Origin: Synergistaceae bacterium UBA5560 | GTDB taxonomy: Bacteria; Synergistota; Synergistia; Synergistales; Aminiphilaceae | NCBI GenBank assembly: GCA_002425685.1 | Contig: DIMS01000033.1 | Coordinates: forward strand, 1-29,390 | Length of the DNA stretch: 29,390 nucleotides | Direction of reading: 5' to 3' | Part shown: one piece after another, positions 1 to 8,348 of the stretch | Position numbering within the stretch: position 1 is the stretch's first letter | How the letters are laid out: every line of letters starts with the position of its first letter | Notes under the pieces: generated by a model | The model's database searches: none | What the model was told of the DNA's origin: nothing | The model's input: the letters and a program-made list of their open reading frames with translations, nothing else | Position numbers and translations under genes: made by a program

Positions 1-6
1 CGGCGT

Positions 7-492
7 TCATTTGCTGTGTTTGTCTGCGATCTTTGTGGCCACGAAGGAATCCGGTTTGGTACGGCAGGTGTAGCCGCACCCGCGGACCATTCCCACCACG
101 GAGGTGAGCACGTCCCGCGTCTTGCCGTTGGGGCCGAGGTCCAGGTGAATCTCCAGGTGCACATGACCGTCGCTCGACTGAAAAAGGCTGTCCACATCCA
201 GAATGGGGCGAAGGATGTCCGCGATCTCAAGACTCAGCGACGCCTCGCGAAACATGCGCTCCGCCAGTCCCATCCGAGCCTGCGAACGCTTGACGCGGTA
301 GAAATAGATGCCCCCCTTGCCGGGAAAATAGGCCGTCACGGCACAGACGAACTTCACACCGTTTCCGGCCCGTTGGGAGTCGGCGCCGACGATAATGGTA
401 GGCACCCTTGCGGTGCGCTCGGACATCATCCGGATCTTCGCCACCATATCCTCACACGTGACGGAACCCCAGGTAGGGCTGCGAAATACCAT
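7..492 (-). CDS. YkuK/DUF458 family RNase H-like protein
   Basis: A 161-residue protein that I recognise as the YkuK (DUF458) family, a group of small, probably cytoplasmic proteins predicted to have an RNase H-like fold; their biochemical role is not settled. The N-terminus (FRSPTWG followed by a T-x-EDMV helix) and the later VGADSQ and HLDLGPNGKTRD segments are typical of the family, and the length is close to the usual 160-175. The ATG at 492 was preferred over the more upstream ATG at 549 because a GGGAGGG ribosome-binding site lies about 8 bases before it and homology begins directly after it. No membrane segment or signal peptide is visible. It stands alone, with non-coding sequence upstream and the window edge just downstream. 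The family call is fairly sure; the function is not. Confidence 0.8.
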   Translation of the reverse strand: MVFRSPTWGSVTCEDMVAKIRMMSERTARVPTIIVGADSQRAGNGVKFVCAVTAYFPGKGGIYFYRVKRSQARMGLAERMFREASLSLEIADILRPILDVDSLFQSSDGHVHLEIHLDLGPNGKTRDVLTSVVGMVRGCGYTCRTKPDSFVATKIADKHSK

Positions 493-1173
493 GAACTTCC
501 CTCCCATCGTCCGCGGCGAGGGAAAACGCTGCGGAGCGGAGACGAACAAGGAACCTTCAGGCGGAGCACTTCCGAAAAACCACAGGAACCACGGAAATCG
601 CCGAAAAACACAACATCTCGCGGCGAGTTCCTTTTCCGCTCACCGGGAAGTATAGCCCCGGGATGTGACGGACTCCTCACGGCTTCGTAACGAACGGCAA
701 CGACCGTATGTTTCTTCCCGCATGACGGAGCGCTTCCGGAAGGTGGCTCGAGTGCTCTCCGGACCAAATTCACCGGCATGGACAGACGGCCAGGAAGTCC
801 AGGACTTCCGCACGAGGGGCGGCGCTTCCGCATGATTGTACTGATTTCCCTTTCTTCCGGCAAGATGGCACAGAAAAATCCTGGAGTCGATCCGTCGGAA
901 CAAAGCAGCGACATCGCGCTTTCCGTCGCTCCGAATGCCTCGGAGCCCACCGGCCGGGCAAGGAATTCCCAGAAGATACCGTCCCCCGTTTGCAACAGCA
1001 TCCGCGCATGGTGTCAAGCGACATCAGAAGAGGCTTGGTTATCTCTCCCCTGTCGCCTATGAGAAACAATTTTTCAAAGAGCAGTAGGCTGCTTAAATGT
1101 TTTGGTGTCCGCTATTGACGACCGACCCCAACGGCAACATCCTTCGCCAAACCAGATAGTCCTCCTGTGCGTC
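493..1173. other. intergenic region, no gene recognised
   Basis: About 680 bases between the YkuK gene and the istB relic. Short open frames exist on both strands, but their translations are arginine-, serine- and proline-rich and match no family I know. The part near 1090-1130 reads on the minus strand as sequence following the istB relic and may hold the former insertion-sequence end (a GTCAATAGCGGACAC-like stretch); I could not find a partner repeat. Confidence 0.4.
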
Positions 1174-1476
1174 TTATCTGCGTGCCTGCTCCATCCGGCG
1201 TTTTTTCCGCAATCGAACACGCTCTCCCCGGAGAGTCAACACCGTACCGTGGTGGAGGAGACTATCGGGGATGGCCGTCGCCACCACGGCATCGCCGAAA
1301 ACCATTCCCCATTCTCCGACGGGGCGGTTGCTCGTAATCAGCATGCTCCCGCACTCATAACGCCTTGAAACGAATTGGAAGAAGAGTTATCCTGCACTGC
1401 TTTCCAGGGGCAAATAGCCCCGTTCATCGACGATCAGGAGTTTCGGCCTGGCATACAGAGCGAGCCGGTCGCCGAG
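1174..1476 (-). pseudogene. istB: istB relic (IS21-family helper ATPase, C-terminal part)
   Basis: Reading the minus strand from about 1476 to the stop at 1174 gives the C-terminal third of IstB, the AAA+ helper protein of IS21-family insertion sequences. The Walker B region is clear (KLLIVDERGYLPLE), followed after an in-frame TAA at 1387-1389 by FFQFVSRRYE, ITSNRPVGEWG, VFGDAVVATAI and a C-terminal RGERVRLRKK. The stop codon sits exactly where a glycine-alanine-asparagine is normal, and the reading frame is otherwise intact on both sides. The N-terminal ATP-binding half and istA are missing; sequence upstream of about 1480 shows no IstB similarity. This is a dead fragment, not a working transposition gene. 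Confidence 0.82.
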
Positions 1477-1606
1477 GCGTCCCGGGTACCCCGACCGTTT
1501 TCCAGTCCCTACGAGCGGACTTCCCTGCACGCCGTAAATTCCGCAAGACGCGTCTTTTGCCGAAAAGAGAAAAAATCCGGCTCCTGCCGCAGTGTTCAAA
1601 ACATTC

Positions 1607-1631
1607 AGCCTTCCTTCTTGACAGGAAGGCT
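1607..1631. repeat. 9-bp inverted repeat in the regulator promoter
   Basis: AGCCTTCCT (1607-1615) and AGGAAGGCT (1623-1631) form a perfect 9-bp hairpin with a 7-base loop. The loop and right arm contain the TTGACA -35 box of the downstream gntR promoter. It could be a leftover terminator from the decayed element or a protein-binding site; there is no clear T run after it. Confidence 0.4.
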
Positions 1632-1647
1632 TGAAACTTGATAGAGT
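1618..1647 (+). promoter_or_regulatory. putative promoter of the gntR-nhaC-lys9 unit
   Basis: A perfect TTGACA (1618-1623) and TAGAGT (1642-1647, 4 of 6 matches to TATAAT) are separated by 18 bases. Transcription would begin near 1654, about 45 bases before the regulator's start codon and within the tandem repeat listed next. Confidence 0.5.
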
Positions 1648-1653
1648 TTTGTC

Positions 1654-1674
1654 GGATACGATATTGGATACGAT
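1654..1674 (+). promoter_or_regulatory. tandem GGATACGAT repeat, candidate operator
   Basis: The 9-mer GGATACGAT occurs twice, at 1654-1662 and 1666-1674, with a 12-base period. It sits at the expected transcription start of the gntR gene and 24 bases before its ATG. Many GntR-family genes are autoregulated from such a position; that this regulator binds here is inferred. Confidence 0.45.
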
Positions 1675-1698
1675 TTTGTGATAAAAGGAGCAAACTAA

Positions 1699-2415
1699 AT
1701 GAGCCTCATGAGTGCCGAAGACCGCGCCTACCACCAGATCGTGGAGCGTGTGCTCTCCCATCACTTCGCGCCGGGAGATCGCATCATCGAGAGTGAACTT
1801 GCGGAAGCGCTCGGTTTGTCGCGCACGCCCGTGCGCAACGCGCTGCGCAAACTCATCGCCGAGGGGCTTCTGGAAAACCGGGACAATCGGGGCTGTTTCA
1901 TTCCAAAGCTCACGCCCATGGACATGCGCGAGGTCTTCGAAGCCCGCATTTCCCTCGAAGGCCAGGCTGCGGGAGCGGCGGCGGGGCGGATCATCCCCGA
2001 GGACGTGGCCTTTCTCCGGGTGCTTCTGGAGCGGGAAAAGGAACTCTACCGCTGCGGAGACATCTCGGGCTACGCCGCGGCAAACAAGGATCTGCACCTC
2101 TCCATCGCATCCCTCGCCAAAAACGCCTATCTGGAAAAATTCATCCGCCAGACCTACTGGCGGTCCGAACTCTACGTTTTCTTCTTCGATCGCTTCTATA
2201 TCCCTCCCGGCGGAGAGGCACCGCTCCGCGATCCCGAGAAATCCGTGAGCTGCCGGGAGCATGACTGCATCGTGGAGGCCATCGCCTCCAAGGAGAAGGA
2301 GGCCGCCGCCACCGCCATGAGCGACCATCTCCGCACGACCTACACGCTGCTCACGCGGAGAATGCCTCTCTACCACACCCCCGCATGCCTGCAACCTCAA
2401 TCGGGAAAGGCCTGA
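1699..2415 (+). CDS. GntR family transcriptional regulator, FadR/FCD type
   Basis: A 238-residue DNA-binding regulator. Residues 9-75 form the GntR winged helix-turn-helix, with the typical GDRIIESELAEALGLSRTPVRNAL recognition segment split across helices two and three. Residues about 85-225 are the all-helical FCD ligand-binding domain; the usual metal/ligand pattern appears as a D-x-x-x-H in NKDLHLSIA and later histidines in CREHDCIVEAI and SDHLRTT. The ATG at 1699 follows AAAGGAG with good spacing. FCD regulators usually sense small carboxylic acids or amino-acid derivatives. The gene lies 153 bases before the NhaC-type transporter on the same strand and probably controls that unit and itself. 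The ligand cannot be told from sequence. Confidence 0.9.
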   Translation: MSLMSAEDRAYHQIVERVLSHHFAPGDRIIESELAEALGLSRTPVRNALRKLIAEGLLENRDNRGCFIPKLTPMDMREVFEARISLEGQAAGAAAGRIIPEDVAFLRVLLEREKELYRCGDISGYAAANKDLHLSIASLAKNAYLEKFIRQTYWRSELYVFFFDRFYIPPGGEAPLRDPEKSVSCREHDCIVEAIASKEKEAAATAMSDHLRTTYTLLTRRMPLYHTPACLQPQSGKA

Positions 2416-2568
2416 CCCGACCAACCTTGCCCGTTGGAAAGACCAGGAGGAGGTGAAGAGACACCGGAGCCACCGAGACAGAAAGACAACCCCGCTTTTT
2501 CATTTTTTGCGTGCGCAGGAATCGGTGCTTCAGCGATGCATTTTTCCCGAAAGAAGGGAGATGACGGC

Positions 2569-4587
2569 ATGAGAAGGTCTCTGTTGTTCGCACTGCTTGC
2601 AACGGTATTGTGTTTCGGAATGGCTCCTCCCGCCGGAGCGGAGGATGCCCCCTCCATGGAACTCCGCGTTTCCGAGGAGGCCGTCACTGTGGGAGACTCG
2701 TTTTCCGCGGAGGTTCTGGTGCGCCTGCCCCAGGGCAAAACGCTTCCCGGCGTGACCACCCTCCTCACCTTTGATCCGGCGATCCTGGAACTGCAGGGAA
2801 TCGAGAAGACTCCAGATCTGGGACTTTCCGTCCTCAACGAAGAGGACAACCGCGGCAAGGGAAACGTCAAGATCGCCTTCGGCGCGGACAATCCCGACGG
2901 CGTGCGCCCCGGCGATGAATTCCGCCTTTTCACCCTCACGTTCAAAACCCTGAAGGACGCCAAGGACGCGCCGATCAAGCTCCTCGCCTTCGAGGGGCGC
3001 AATCCGCTCCACGCCGTGCAGGACGCGAAGATCACCGTGAAGGGTCTGCCGCCGAAAAGCTACGGCGTACTCTCCATCGTTCCTCCCCTCGTGGCGGTGA
3101 TTCTCGCCATGCTTTTCAAGAACGTGCTCGCTTCGCTTTTCATCGGTGCCTATCTCGGCGTGGTCATCCTCATGGGGGGCAATCCCCTGGCAGGCCTCAC
3201 CACGCTCATCAAGGACTACATCTTCGTACAGGCTTCTGACAGCTACAACTCCAGCCTTCTCGTCATGATGGTCTTCATCGGCGGCTTCGTGGGCGTGGTG
3301 ACCCACTCCGGCGGCGCCGCGGCCTTCGCAGAAAAGGCGTCCCACTGGTTCAACACCCGCGCCAAGGCACAGCTCGCGGTGTGGTTCGGCGGCATCGCCA
3401 TCTTCTTCTCCGACTCGGCGAACCCCCTCATCCTGGGACCGACCTTCCAGCCCATCACGGACAAACTCCGGGTGAGCCGCGAAAAACTCGCGTGGCTCCT
3501 GGACTGCACCTCCTCGCCGGTATGTATCCTCATTCCCTTCATCGGCTGGGGCATCTACATCATGGGGCTCATCCAGAAGGAGTTCACCGCCCTGGGTATC
3601 CCAGAAACCGACTTCGACGCCTTCCTCAAGGTTATTCCCTATCAGTTCTACGCCATCGGCACGCTCTTCATGATTCCCCTGGTGGCACTCCTCGGCTTCG
3701 AGTTCAGCGCCATGTACAAGGCGGAGAAACGCACCGTCGAGACGGGACAGCCCATGTGGCCCGATGCGAAACCCGCCCGCCCCTCGGTCTCCATCAACCT
3801 GGAGGAGGGCGTGAAGCCGAGAGCCTCCATGATGATCATTCCCATCGTGGTTCTCTTCGTCTGCATCTTCGGTCTGCTCATCCCCCACGGTTTCCCGGTG
3901 AAGCGCATTCCCGGCGCCGTGCTCCGCACCGCCCTTTGCACGGGCTACTTTCTGGGAGCCATGTCCTGCCTCTTCCTGATGGTACAGCACAAGGTCAAGA
4001 CTGCGGGTCAGGCCTTCAGCATGTACATGGAGGGCGCCAAGGAGATAGTGTTCATCCTCATGATTCTCGTCCTCGCCTGGTCCCTCGGATCCGTGTGCAA
4101 AGCCCTGGGAACGGCGAACTACATCGTGGGGCTTTCCCAGGGAACACTTCCCGGATGGGCCGTTCCAGTGCTGATCTTCGTCACCGGCGCCTGCATCAGT
4201 TTCGCCACGGGCTCCTCCTGGGGAACCTTCGCGATCCTCATGCCCCTGGCCATTCCCATGGCGAACGCCTTGGGGGCACCGGTACACGCCGCCATCGGCG
4301 CGGTGCTCTCGGGAGGGCTCTTCGGCGACCATTGCTCCCCCATCTCGGACACGACGCTCCTCTCCTCCATGGGAGCCGCCTGTGACCACATCGACCACGT
4401 GAAGACCCAGCTCCCCTACGCCATGACCGTGGCCCTCGCGAGTGCCATCGCCTACATCGTCTCGGGACACGTGGAATCACCCATGCTCCTCGGGCTTGCC
4501 CTGGGACTGGTCCTTGTGTTCATTCTCGTCTTCGGAAAGATCTGGGGGGCGAAAGTCTCCGATTTCCGGAGCGAGGAAGCCCGATAG
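2569..4587 (+). CDS. NhaC-family Na+/H+ antiporter with N-terminal secreted cohesin-like domain
   Basis: A 672-residue two-part membrane protein. Residues 1-24 look like a signal peptide ending in AGA. Residues about 28-158 resemble a cohesin-type beta-sandwich: VGDSFSAEVLVRLP, a hydrophobic VTTLLTFDPAILEL strand pair, and a closing DEFRLFTLTFKTL strand. From residue 165 on there are about a dozen hydrophobic segments of the NhaC ion transporter family, including GFVGVVTHSGGAAAFA, SDSANPLILGP, FATGSSWGTFAILMPLA and GGLFGDHCSPISDTT, which is the NhaC hallmark. NhaC proteins exchange sodium for protons or move organic acids and amino acids. The ATG at 2569 is chosen because AAGAAGGGAG lies 8 bases before it and the signal peptide starts there; an open extension to 2434 has no protein-like character. 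It is followed after 30 bases by a saccharopine dehydrogenase gene, so it may import a related amino acid. The domain fusion is unusual. Confidence 0.87.
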   Translation: MRRSLLFALLATVLCFGMAPPAGAEDAPSMELRVSEEAVTVGDSFSAEVLVRLPQGKTLPGVTTLLTFDPAILELQGIEKTPDLGLSVLNEEDNRGKGNVKIAFGADNPDGVRPGDEFRLFTLTFKTLKDAKDAPIKLLAFEGRNPLHAVQDAKITVKGLPPKSYGVLSIVPPLVAVILAMLFKNVLASLFIGAYLGVVILMGGNPLAGLTTLIKDYIFVQASDSYNSSLLVMMVFIGGFVGVVTHSGGAAAFAEKASHWFNTRAKAQLAVWFGGIAIFFSDSANPLILGPTFQPITDKLRVSREKLAWLLDCTSSPVCILIPFIGWGIYIMGLIQKEFTALGIPETDFDAFLKVIPYQFYAIGTLFMIPLVALLGFEFSAMYKAEKRTVETGQPMWPDAKPARPSVSINLEEGVKPRASMMIIPIVVLFVCIFGLLIPHGFPVKRIPGAVLRTALCTGYFLGAMSCLFLMVQHKVKTAGQAFSMYMEGAKEIVFILMILVLAWSLGSVCKALGTANYIVGLSQGTLPGWAVPVLIFVTGACISFATGSSWGTFAILMPLAIPMANALGAPVHAAIGAVLSGGLFGDHCSPISDTTLLSSMGAACDHIDHVKTQLPYAMTVALASAIAYIVSGHVESPMLLGLALGLVLVFILVFGKIWGAKVSDFRSEEAR

Positions 4588-4617
4588 ACTCTTAAAAGAC
4601 TAAGGAAGGTGTTTTTC

Positions 4618-5943
4618 GTGAAACGAATTCTGGTTCTCGGTGCGGGGCGAGTCGCCCATCCCTGTGTGGACTACCTGCTTCAGCATACCGATGCGACACT
4701 CACGCTGGTCGATCAGGACAAGCACAACGCCGATGCCGTCGCCGGAGGCAGCTCCCGAGTCACCACCTCCGCCTTCGACGCCACGCAGGGAACGAAGGAC
4801 CTCCTCGCCTCCACCAAACCGGACCTGGTGATCAATCTTCTCCCCGCGGCCTTCATGGTCCCCGTGGCAAGGGATTGCGTCGCCACAAGAACGAACATGA
4901 TCAACGTTTCCTACATCAAGGAGGACATGCGCGCCCTCGACGTACCCGCCAGGAACGCGGGCGTGCTGCTTCTCTGCGAGCTGGGACTCGATCCCGGCAT
5001 CGACCACATGTCCGCGGCAAAGACCGTCCGGGAGATCCACGACAGAGGCGGCAAGGTCGAGTCCTTCTGGTCCTGCTGCGGGGCACTGCCCTCCCAGGAG
5101 GCGAACACCAATCCCTTCGGGTACAAACTGTCCTGGTCGCCCTCGGGTCTCATCGGCGCCAGCAAGCGTGAGGCACGCATTCTGAAGAACGGCGAAGTGG
5201 TGGTCTATCCTCCCGGTGAGACGTTCCGCCACACGAGTTTCATCGAGATCGCCGGACTCGGCTGGTTCGAGCAGTACGCCAATGCGGATTCCCTGCCCTA
5301 CATCCGCCTCTACGACATGCCCGAGGCGAAGAACGTCTACCGGGGCACCATCCGGTACATCGGCTGGAGCGAAACCATCCGGAAAATGCTCGATCTCGGG
5401 CTCTTCGAGGAAGAGGAACTCGATCTGACGGGACTCACCCATCGGGAGTTCACCGCCCTCCTCGCCGGAGCGACCTCCTGTGAGAGCACCGAAGCGGCCC
5501 TCTGCAGAGTGCTGAAGCTTGAACCCTATTCGTCGATCCTTCACAAGCTCGCATGGCTGGGGCTTTTGGACGACACTCCTCTCCCCTTTGCCAGAGGAAG
5601 CGCCCGTTCCGTCGTGGCGGATCTCTATCTGAAAAAGCTCGTCTTCGAGCCCGGCGAGCAGGATCTGGTCGTCATGGAACATCGCTATGAGGCATCCTTC
5701 GCCGACGGCCAGCGCAAGCGTTTCGTCTCAACCCTCGTGGACCGGGGCATCAAGGGAGGCGACACTTCCATCGCCCGTACTACGGGACTTCCCCCCGCAA
5801 TCGGTGCCCGGCTCTTCCTGGAGGGCAAACTGCCCTTCACGGGCGTGCACGCTCCGGTGCTGCCGGAGGTGTACGAACCGTCCCTTGCGGAACTCGAACG
5901 CCTCGGCGTTCTCTTCCAGGAACGGGAGGGGATTCTGGCCTAA
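4618..5943 (+). CDS. saccharopine dehydrogenase (LYS9-like, glutamate-forming type)
   Basis: A 441-residue soluble NAD(P)-dependent oxidoreductase. It opens with a Rossmann motif (VLGAGRVAHP) and keeps the hallmark segments of the LYS9 group: LLPAAFMVPVA, NVSYIKEDM, CELGLDPGIDHM and FWSCCGALPSQEANTNPFGYK. The enzyme of this family oxidises saccharopine to glutamate and 2-aminoadipate semialdehyde, or acts in reverse; relatives act on carboxynorspermidine. GTG at 4618 is taken as the start because AAGGAAGG ends 8 bases before it; GTG at 4609 overlaps that site. It follows the NhaC-type gene by 30 bases and probably shares its transcript, ending at the hairpin at 6080. No lysine-ketoglutarate reductase partner is in the window, so the substrate could be another amino-acid conjugate. 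Confidence 0.85.
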   Translation: MKRILVLGAGRVAHPCVDYLLQHTDATLTLVDQDKHNADAVAGGSSRVTTSAFDATQGTKDLLASTKPDLVINLLPAAFMVPVARDCVATRTNMINVSYIKEDMRALDVPARNAGVLLLCELGLDPGIDHMSAAKTVREIHDRGGKVESFWSCCGALPSQEANTNPFGYKLSWSPSGLIGASKREARILKNGEVVVYPPGETFRHTSFIEIAGLGWFEQYANADSLPYIRLYDMPEAKNVYRGTIRYIGWSETIRKMLDLGLFEEEELDLTGLTHREFTALLAGATSCESTEAALCRVLKLEPYSSILHKLAWLGLLDDTPLPFARGSARSVVADLYLKKLVFEPGEQDLVVMEHRYEASFADGQRKRFVSTLVDRGIKGGDTSIARTTGLPPAIGARLFLEGKLPFTGVHAPVLPEVYEPSLAELERLGVLFQEREGILA

Positions 5944-6079
5944 CCCCGAGGAACCCTGCGCCGCACTCCGGCGGCGAAAGTTCCGTGCACGCTGAACAAG
6001 GTGTTCTTCCTTCGCCCCGAACAGCCGCAGCGGCATTTCTCCCAATCACCACCAATGCGGAGCGAACGCACGGAAGACA

Positions 6080-6120
6080 GAACGAGGCGGTGTCCCTGAA
6101 AATGGGGCACCGCCTCGTTC
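6080..6120. terminator. hairpin between convergent genes
   Basis: Arms at 6080-6096 and 6104-6120 pair over 17 bases (one G-U pair) around a 7-base loop. It lies between the convergent saccharopine dehydrogenase and MFS genes and can serve both strands. Neither side has a long T run, so it may be a weak or factor-assisted terminator. Confidence 0.7.
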
Positions 6121-6145
6121 CGTCCGTCAACGGCTCCGGTTCTTT

Positions 6146-7327
6146 CTATTCGGCGAGACCAGGTTCGGATGCCTTCCCCATGCTTCGGGTCCTCCCCACC
6201 CGGAGCCAGAGCAGGTGTATACCCACGGCAGCTCCAAGAGTCACGAAGGCGGCGGCGCGAAACGCGTCGGGCAACCCCGTGATTCCTCCGAGAAAACCGA
6301 GCCCCAGGGGAACGGCGAACCAGGCGATGTCCATGGTGAGATAGAGCAGGGACGTTCCCTTGGCGCGGAGTGAGGGTACCGCAATGTCCGACACGAGGGC
6401 GAGATGGATGGGGTGGGCGTAGCCGACACCCACGCCGTAGAGCGTACCGCAGAGGGCGAGCACGAAAGTGGATGCCGCATAGGAAGCGCCGAAAAGGGCC
6501 ACGCCCATCAGGGCGAAAGCGGGAGCAGCAACGGAGGTGCGCGGTATGCGGTCGAGCAGACCTCTGCCGAAGATGCGCACACCGATGGCTGCGAGCGCCA
6601 CGGGAATCATGAAAGCCGACGGTGAAAGCCCTCCCTCCGAGGCCATACGGGCCACGTAGACAATGGCCGCATCGGGCAGGGAAAAGCAGAGCGCCGACAG
6701 AAGAAGCGTGGGATATCCCCGGGAACCCATCAGTTCGGCAAAGGTACCCCAGTTCTTCGGCAACGCCCCGCTCGCGTCGAGCGGCTCGAGGGAGAAGCTC
6801 ATGGCGAAACAGAGAACCGCCGCCAGGGGCGCCAGCCCGAGATAGAGCCGCACGTGCCCGGAGAAGAGGAGCGCCTCCGCCGCCGGAAGAATCGTGAAAA
6901 GCGGCGCTATCGAACCGACACAGGCGAGAGCGAAGAAGGATCCTCGAACCTGTTCAGGGATCGCAAGGCCCTGGTAGGTGGCGAGCGCCACCAGAAAAAG
7001 GCTGAAGCCGGCCCCCATGACAACCCGGGCCGCGAAAATCGCCGGGAAGGACATCCCTGCCCCGAGGAGCCCGAGCGATCCTGCGCCGCAGAGACAGGCT
7101 GCGGCGATCATGGTGCGCCGCACGCCCAACCGCTCGGTGATGACGCCTCCGAAGGGACGGCAGAGGATCGTGCTGGCAAAGAAAGCTCCTACGAGAATTC
7201 CCGCTCTGGCCGAGGACATGTCCAGCTCCGCCAGGTAGTTGGCGAAGAGGTAATAGACCTCCGTGAAGGCGTAGATGCCGAAGGTCGCGAGAACGATACG
7301 AAACAACAGACTCCTGTACTGGTGCAT
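6146..7327 (-). CDS. MFS transporter
   Basis: A 393-residue integral membrane protein with about 12 hydrophobic helices and the major facilitator pattern: after the second helix it has ASTILCRPFGGVITERLGVRR, the loop 2-3 signature, and a second-half counterpart near GVRIFGRGLLDRIPR. The first helices (FGIYAFTEVYYLFANYL) and an RVVMGAGFSLFL helix are also typical. Substrate is not predictable; closest in feel to drug or small-metabolite exporters. ATG at 7327 is preceded by GTGAGGGA; a GTG three codons upstream is an alternative, while the longer open frame to 7483 overlaps the divergent promoter region. It is transcribed away from the PheC-like gene, with about 220 bases between their starts. 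Confidence 0.82.
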   Translation of the reverse strand: MHQYRSLLFRIVLATFGIYAFTEVYYLFANYLAELDMSSARAGILVGAFFASTILCRPFGGVITERLGVRRTMIAAACLCGAGSLGLLGAGMSFPAIFAARVVMGAGFSLFLVALATYQGLAIPEQVRGSFFALACVGSIAPLFTILPAAEALLFSGHVRLYLGLAPLAAVLCFAMSFSLEPLDASGALPKNWGTFAELMGSRGYPTLLLSALCFSLPDAAIVYVARMASEGGLSPSAFMIPVALAAIGVRIFGRGLLDRIPRTSVAAPAFALMGVALFGASYAASTFVLALCGTLYGVGVGYAHPIHLALVSDIAVPSLRAKGTSLLYLTMDIAWFAVPLGLGFLGGITGLPDAFRAAAFVTLGAAVGIHLLWLRVGRTRSMGKASEPGLAE

Positions 7328-7476
7328 TTCCCTCACCGCCGTTCTTCTGGTGCCGGATGAACCGGCGCGAAATCCGCGCTTCAGGCTATCCGTCTTCCGC
7401 CGGCACGTCAAGAGCCGGGAGTGGATCAGGGACACAGACCATGTTTTCACCGCCCGAATCGTCAACTCCGAGAGTG

Positions 7477-7505
7477 TTGACAAAGACGAGCATCCCCTTG
7501 AAAAT
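7477..7505 (+). promoter_or_regulatory. putative promoter of the PheC-like gene
   Basis: TTGACA at 7477-7482 and GAAAAT at 7500-7505 (4 of 6 matches) are separated by 17 bases. The gene starts 45 bases further on, with a GGAGGT ribosome-binding site at 7538-7543. Confidence 0.4.
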
Positions 7506-7550
7506 CATCGCAATCGTCCACACCATACTCTTTTTTTGGAGGTGTCATGC

Positions 7551-8348
7551 ATGACCCGCGGAAAAACCGGCATACGCGCTCTTGTGCTTCTTCTCGGCCT
7601 CACCCTCGTTCTCGCCTTTTCCGGCAGCCTCGTCGCAGCGGAGCGCCTGGACCGCATCCTGGAGACGAAAATCCTTCGCGTGGGAACTCCCGGAGACTAC
7701 CGCCCCTTCTCGATGTTGAACAAGGAGACGGGCACTTACGAGGGACATGACATCGAGCTTGCGGAACTGCTCGCTGCGGAACTCGGCGTGAAGGTGGAAT
7801 TCGTCCCCACCACATGGCCCAAGCTCATGGAAGACTACCAGGCGGACAAATTCGACATCGCCGTCGGAGGCATCACGCGAAGCCTTGCCCGGATGCTGAA
7901 GGGGGATTTTCTTCCTCCCTATGCGCCGAACGGCAAGGTGGCACTGATCAGAAAGGCAGACAAGGAGAAATTCGTTTCCCTCGAAGCGATGGATATACCG
8001 GAGACGACGGTTATCGTCAATCCCGGCGGCACGAACGAAAAGTTTGTCAACGCGAATTTCAGGAACGCCAAGATCGTCGTCCATGAGAAGAACGCGGAGA
8101 TTCCCGCCATGATCGCCGAAGACAGGGGCGACGTCATGATCACCGAAGTGTACGAAGCTGTGATCTATTCTCGCAAGGACGACCGGCTGTACGGAGCGTT
8201 CACCGAAAAACCGCTGACGAAGATCAGCTTCATGGGGTTCTTCATCCAGAAGGACGATTCGGATTTCCTCAGGGTGATGCACTACTTATGGAACGATGCG
8301 AGGCTCCGGGGCGATCTGGACAAGCTCTTCAACACGTGGCTCAAATAA
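7551..8348 (+). CDS. exported cyclohexadienyl dehydratase (PheC-like) or related solute-binding protein
   Basis: A 265-residue exported protein of the type 3 extracellular solute-binding fold. Residues 1-30 are a signal peptide; the mature part begins near ERLDRILE. It matches the PheC cyclohexadienyl dehydratase of Pseudomonas closely in key places: RVGTPGDYRPFS, VPTTWPKLM, FDIAVGGIT and IVNPGGTNEKF. PheC decarboxylates and dehydrates prephenate or arogenate to phenylpyruvate or phenylalanine outside the cytoplasm. The lysine at residue 129 and glutamate at 202 line up with Lys100 and Glu173, which I recall as catalytic in the Pseudomonas enzyme, with a constant offset of 29 that equals the signal peptide. 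That favours enzyme over plain amino-acid binding protein, but no permease or ATPase gene is adjacent either way. ATG at 7551 follows GGAGGT by 7 bases. The gene is single and ends at a strong terminator. Confidence 0.68.
   Translation: MTRGKTGIRALVLLLGLTLVLAFSGSLVAAERLDRILETKILRVGTPGDYRPFSMLNKETGTYEGHDIELAELLAAELGVKVEFVPTTWPKLMEDYQADKFDIAVGGITRSLARMLKGDFLPPYAPNGKVALIRKADKEKFVSLEAMDIPETTVIVNPGGTNEKFVNANFRNAKIVVHEKNAEIPAMIAEDRGDVMITEVYEAVIYSRKDDRLYGAFTEKPLTKISFMGFFIQKDDSDFLRVMHYLWNDARLRGDLDKLFNTWLK

Noticed and set aside
2530..4470. Minus-strand open frame of about 646 codons
   Set aside because: It is antisense to the NhaC gene, and its histidine/glutamate/glycine-rich translation is typical of a mirror frame.
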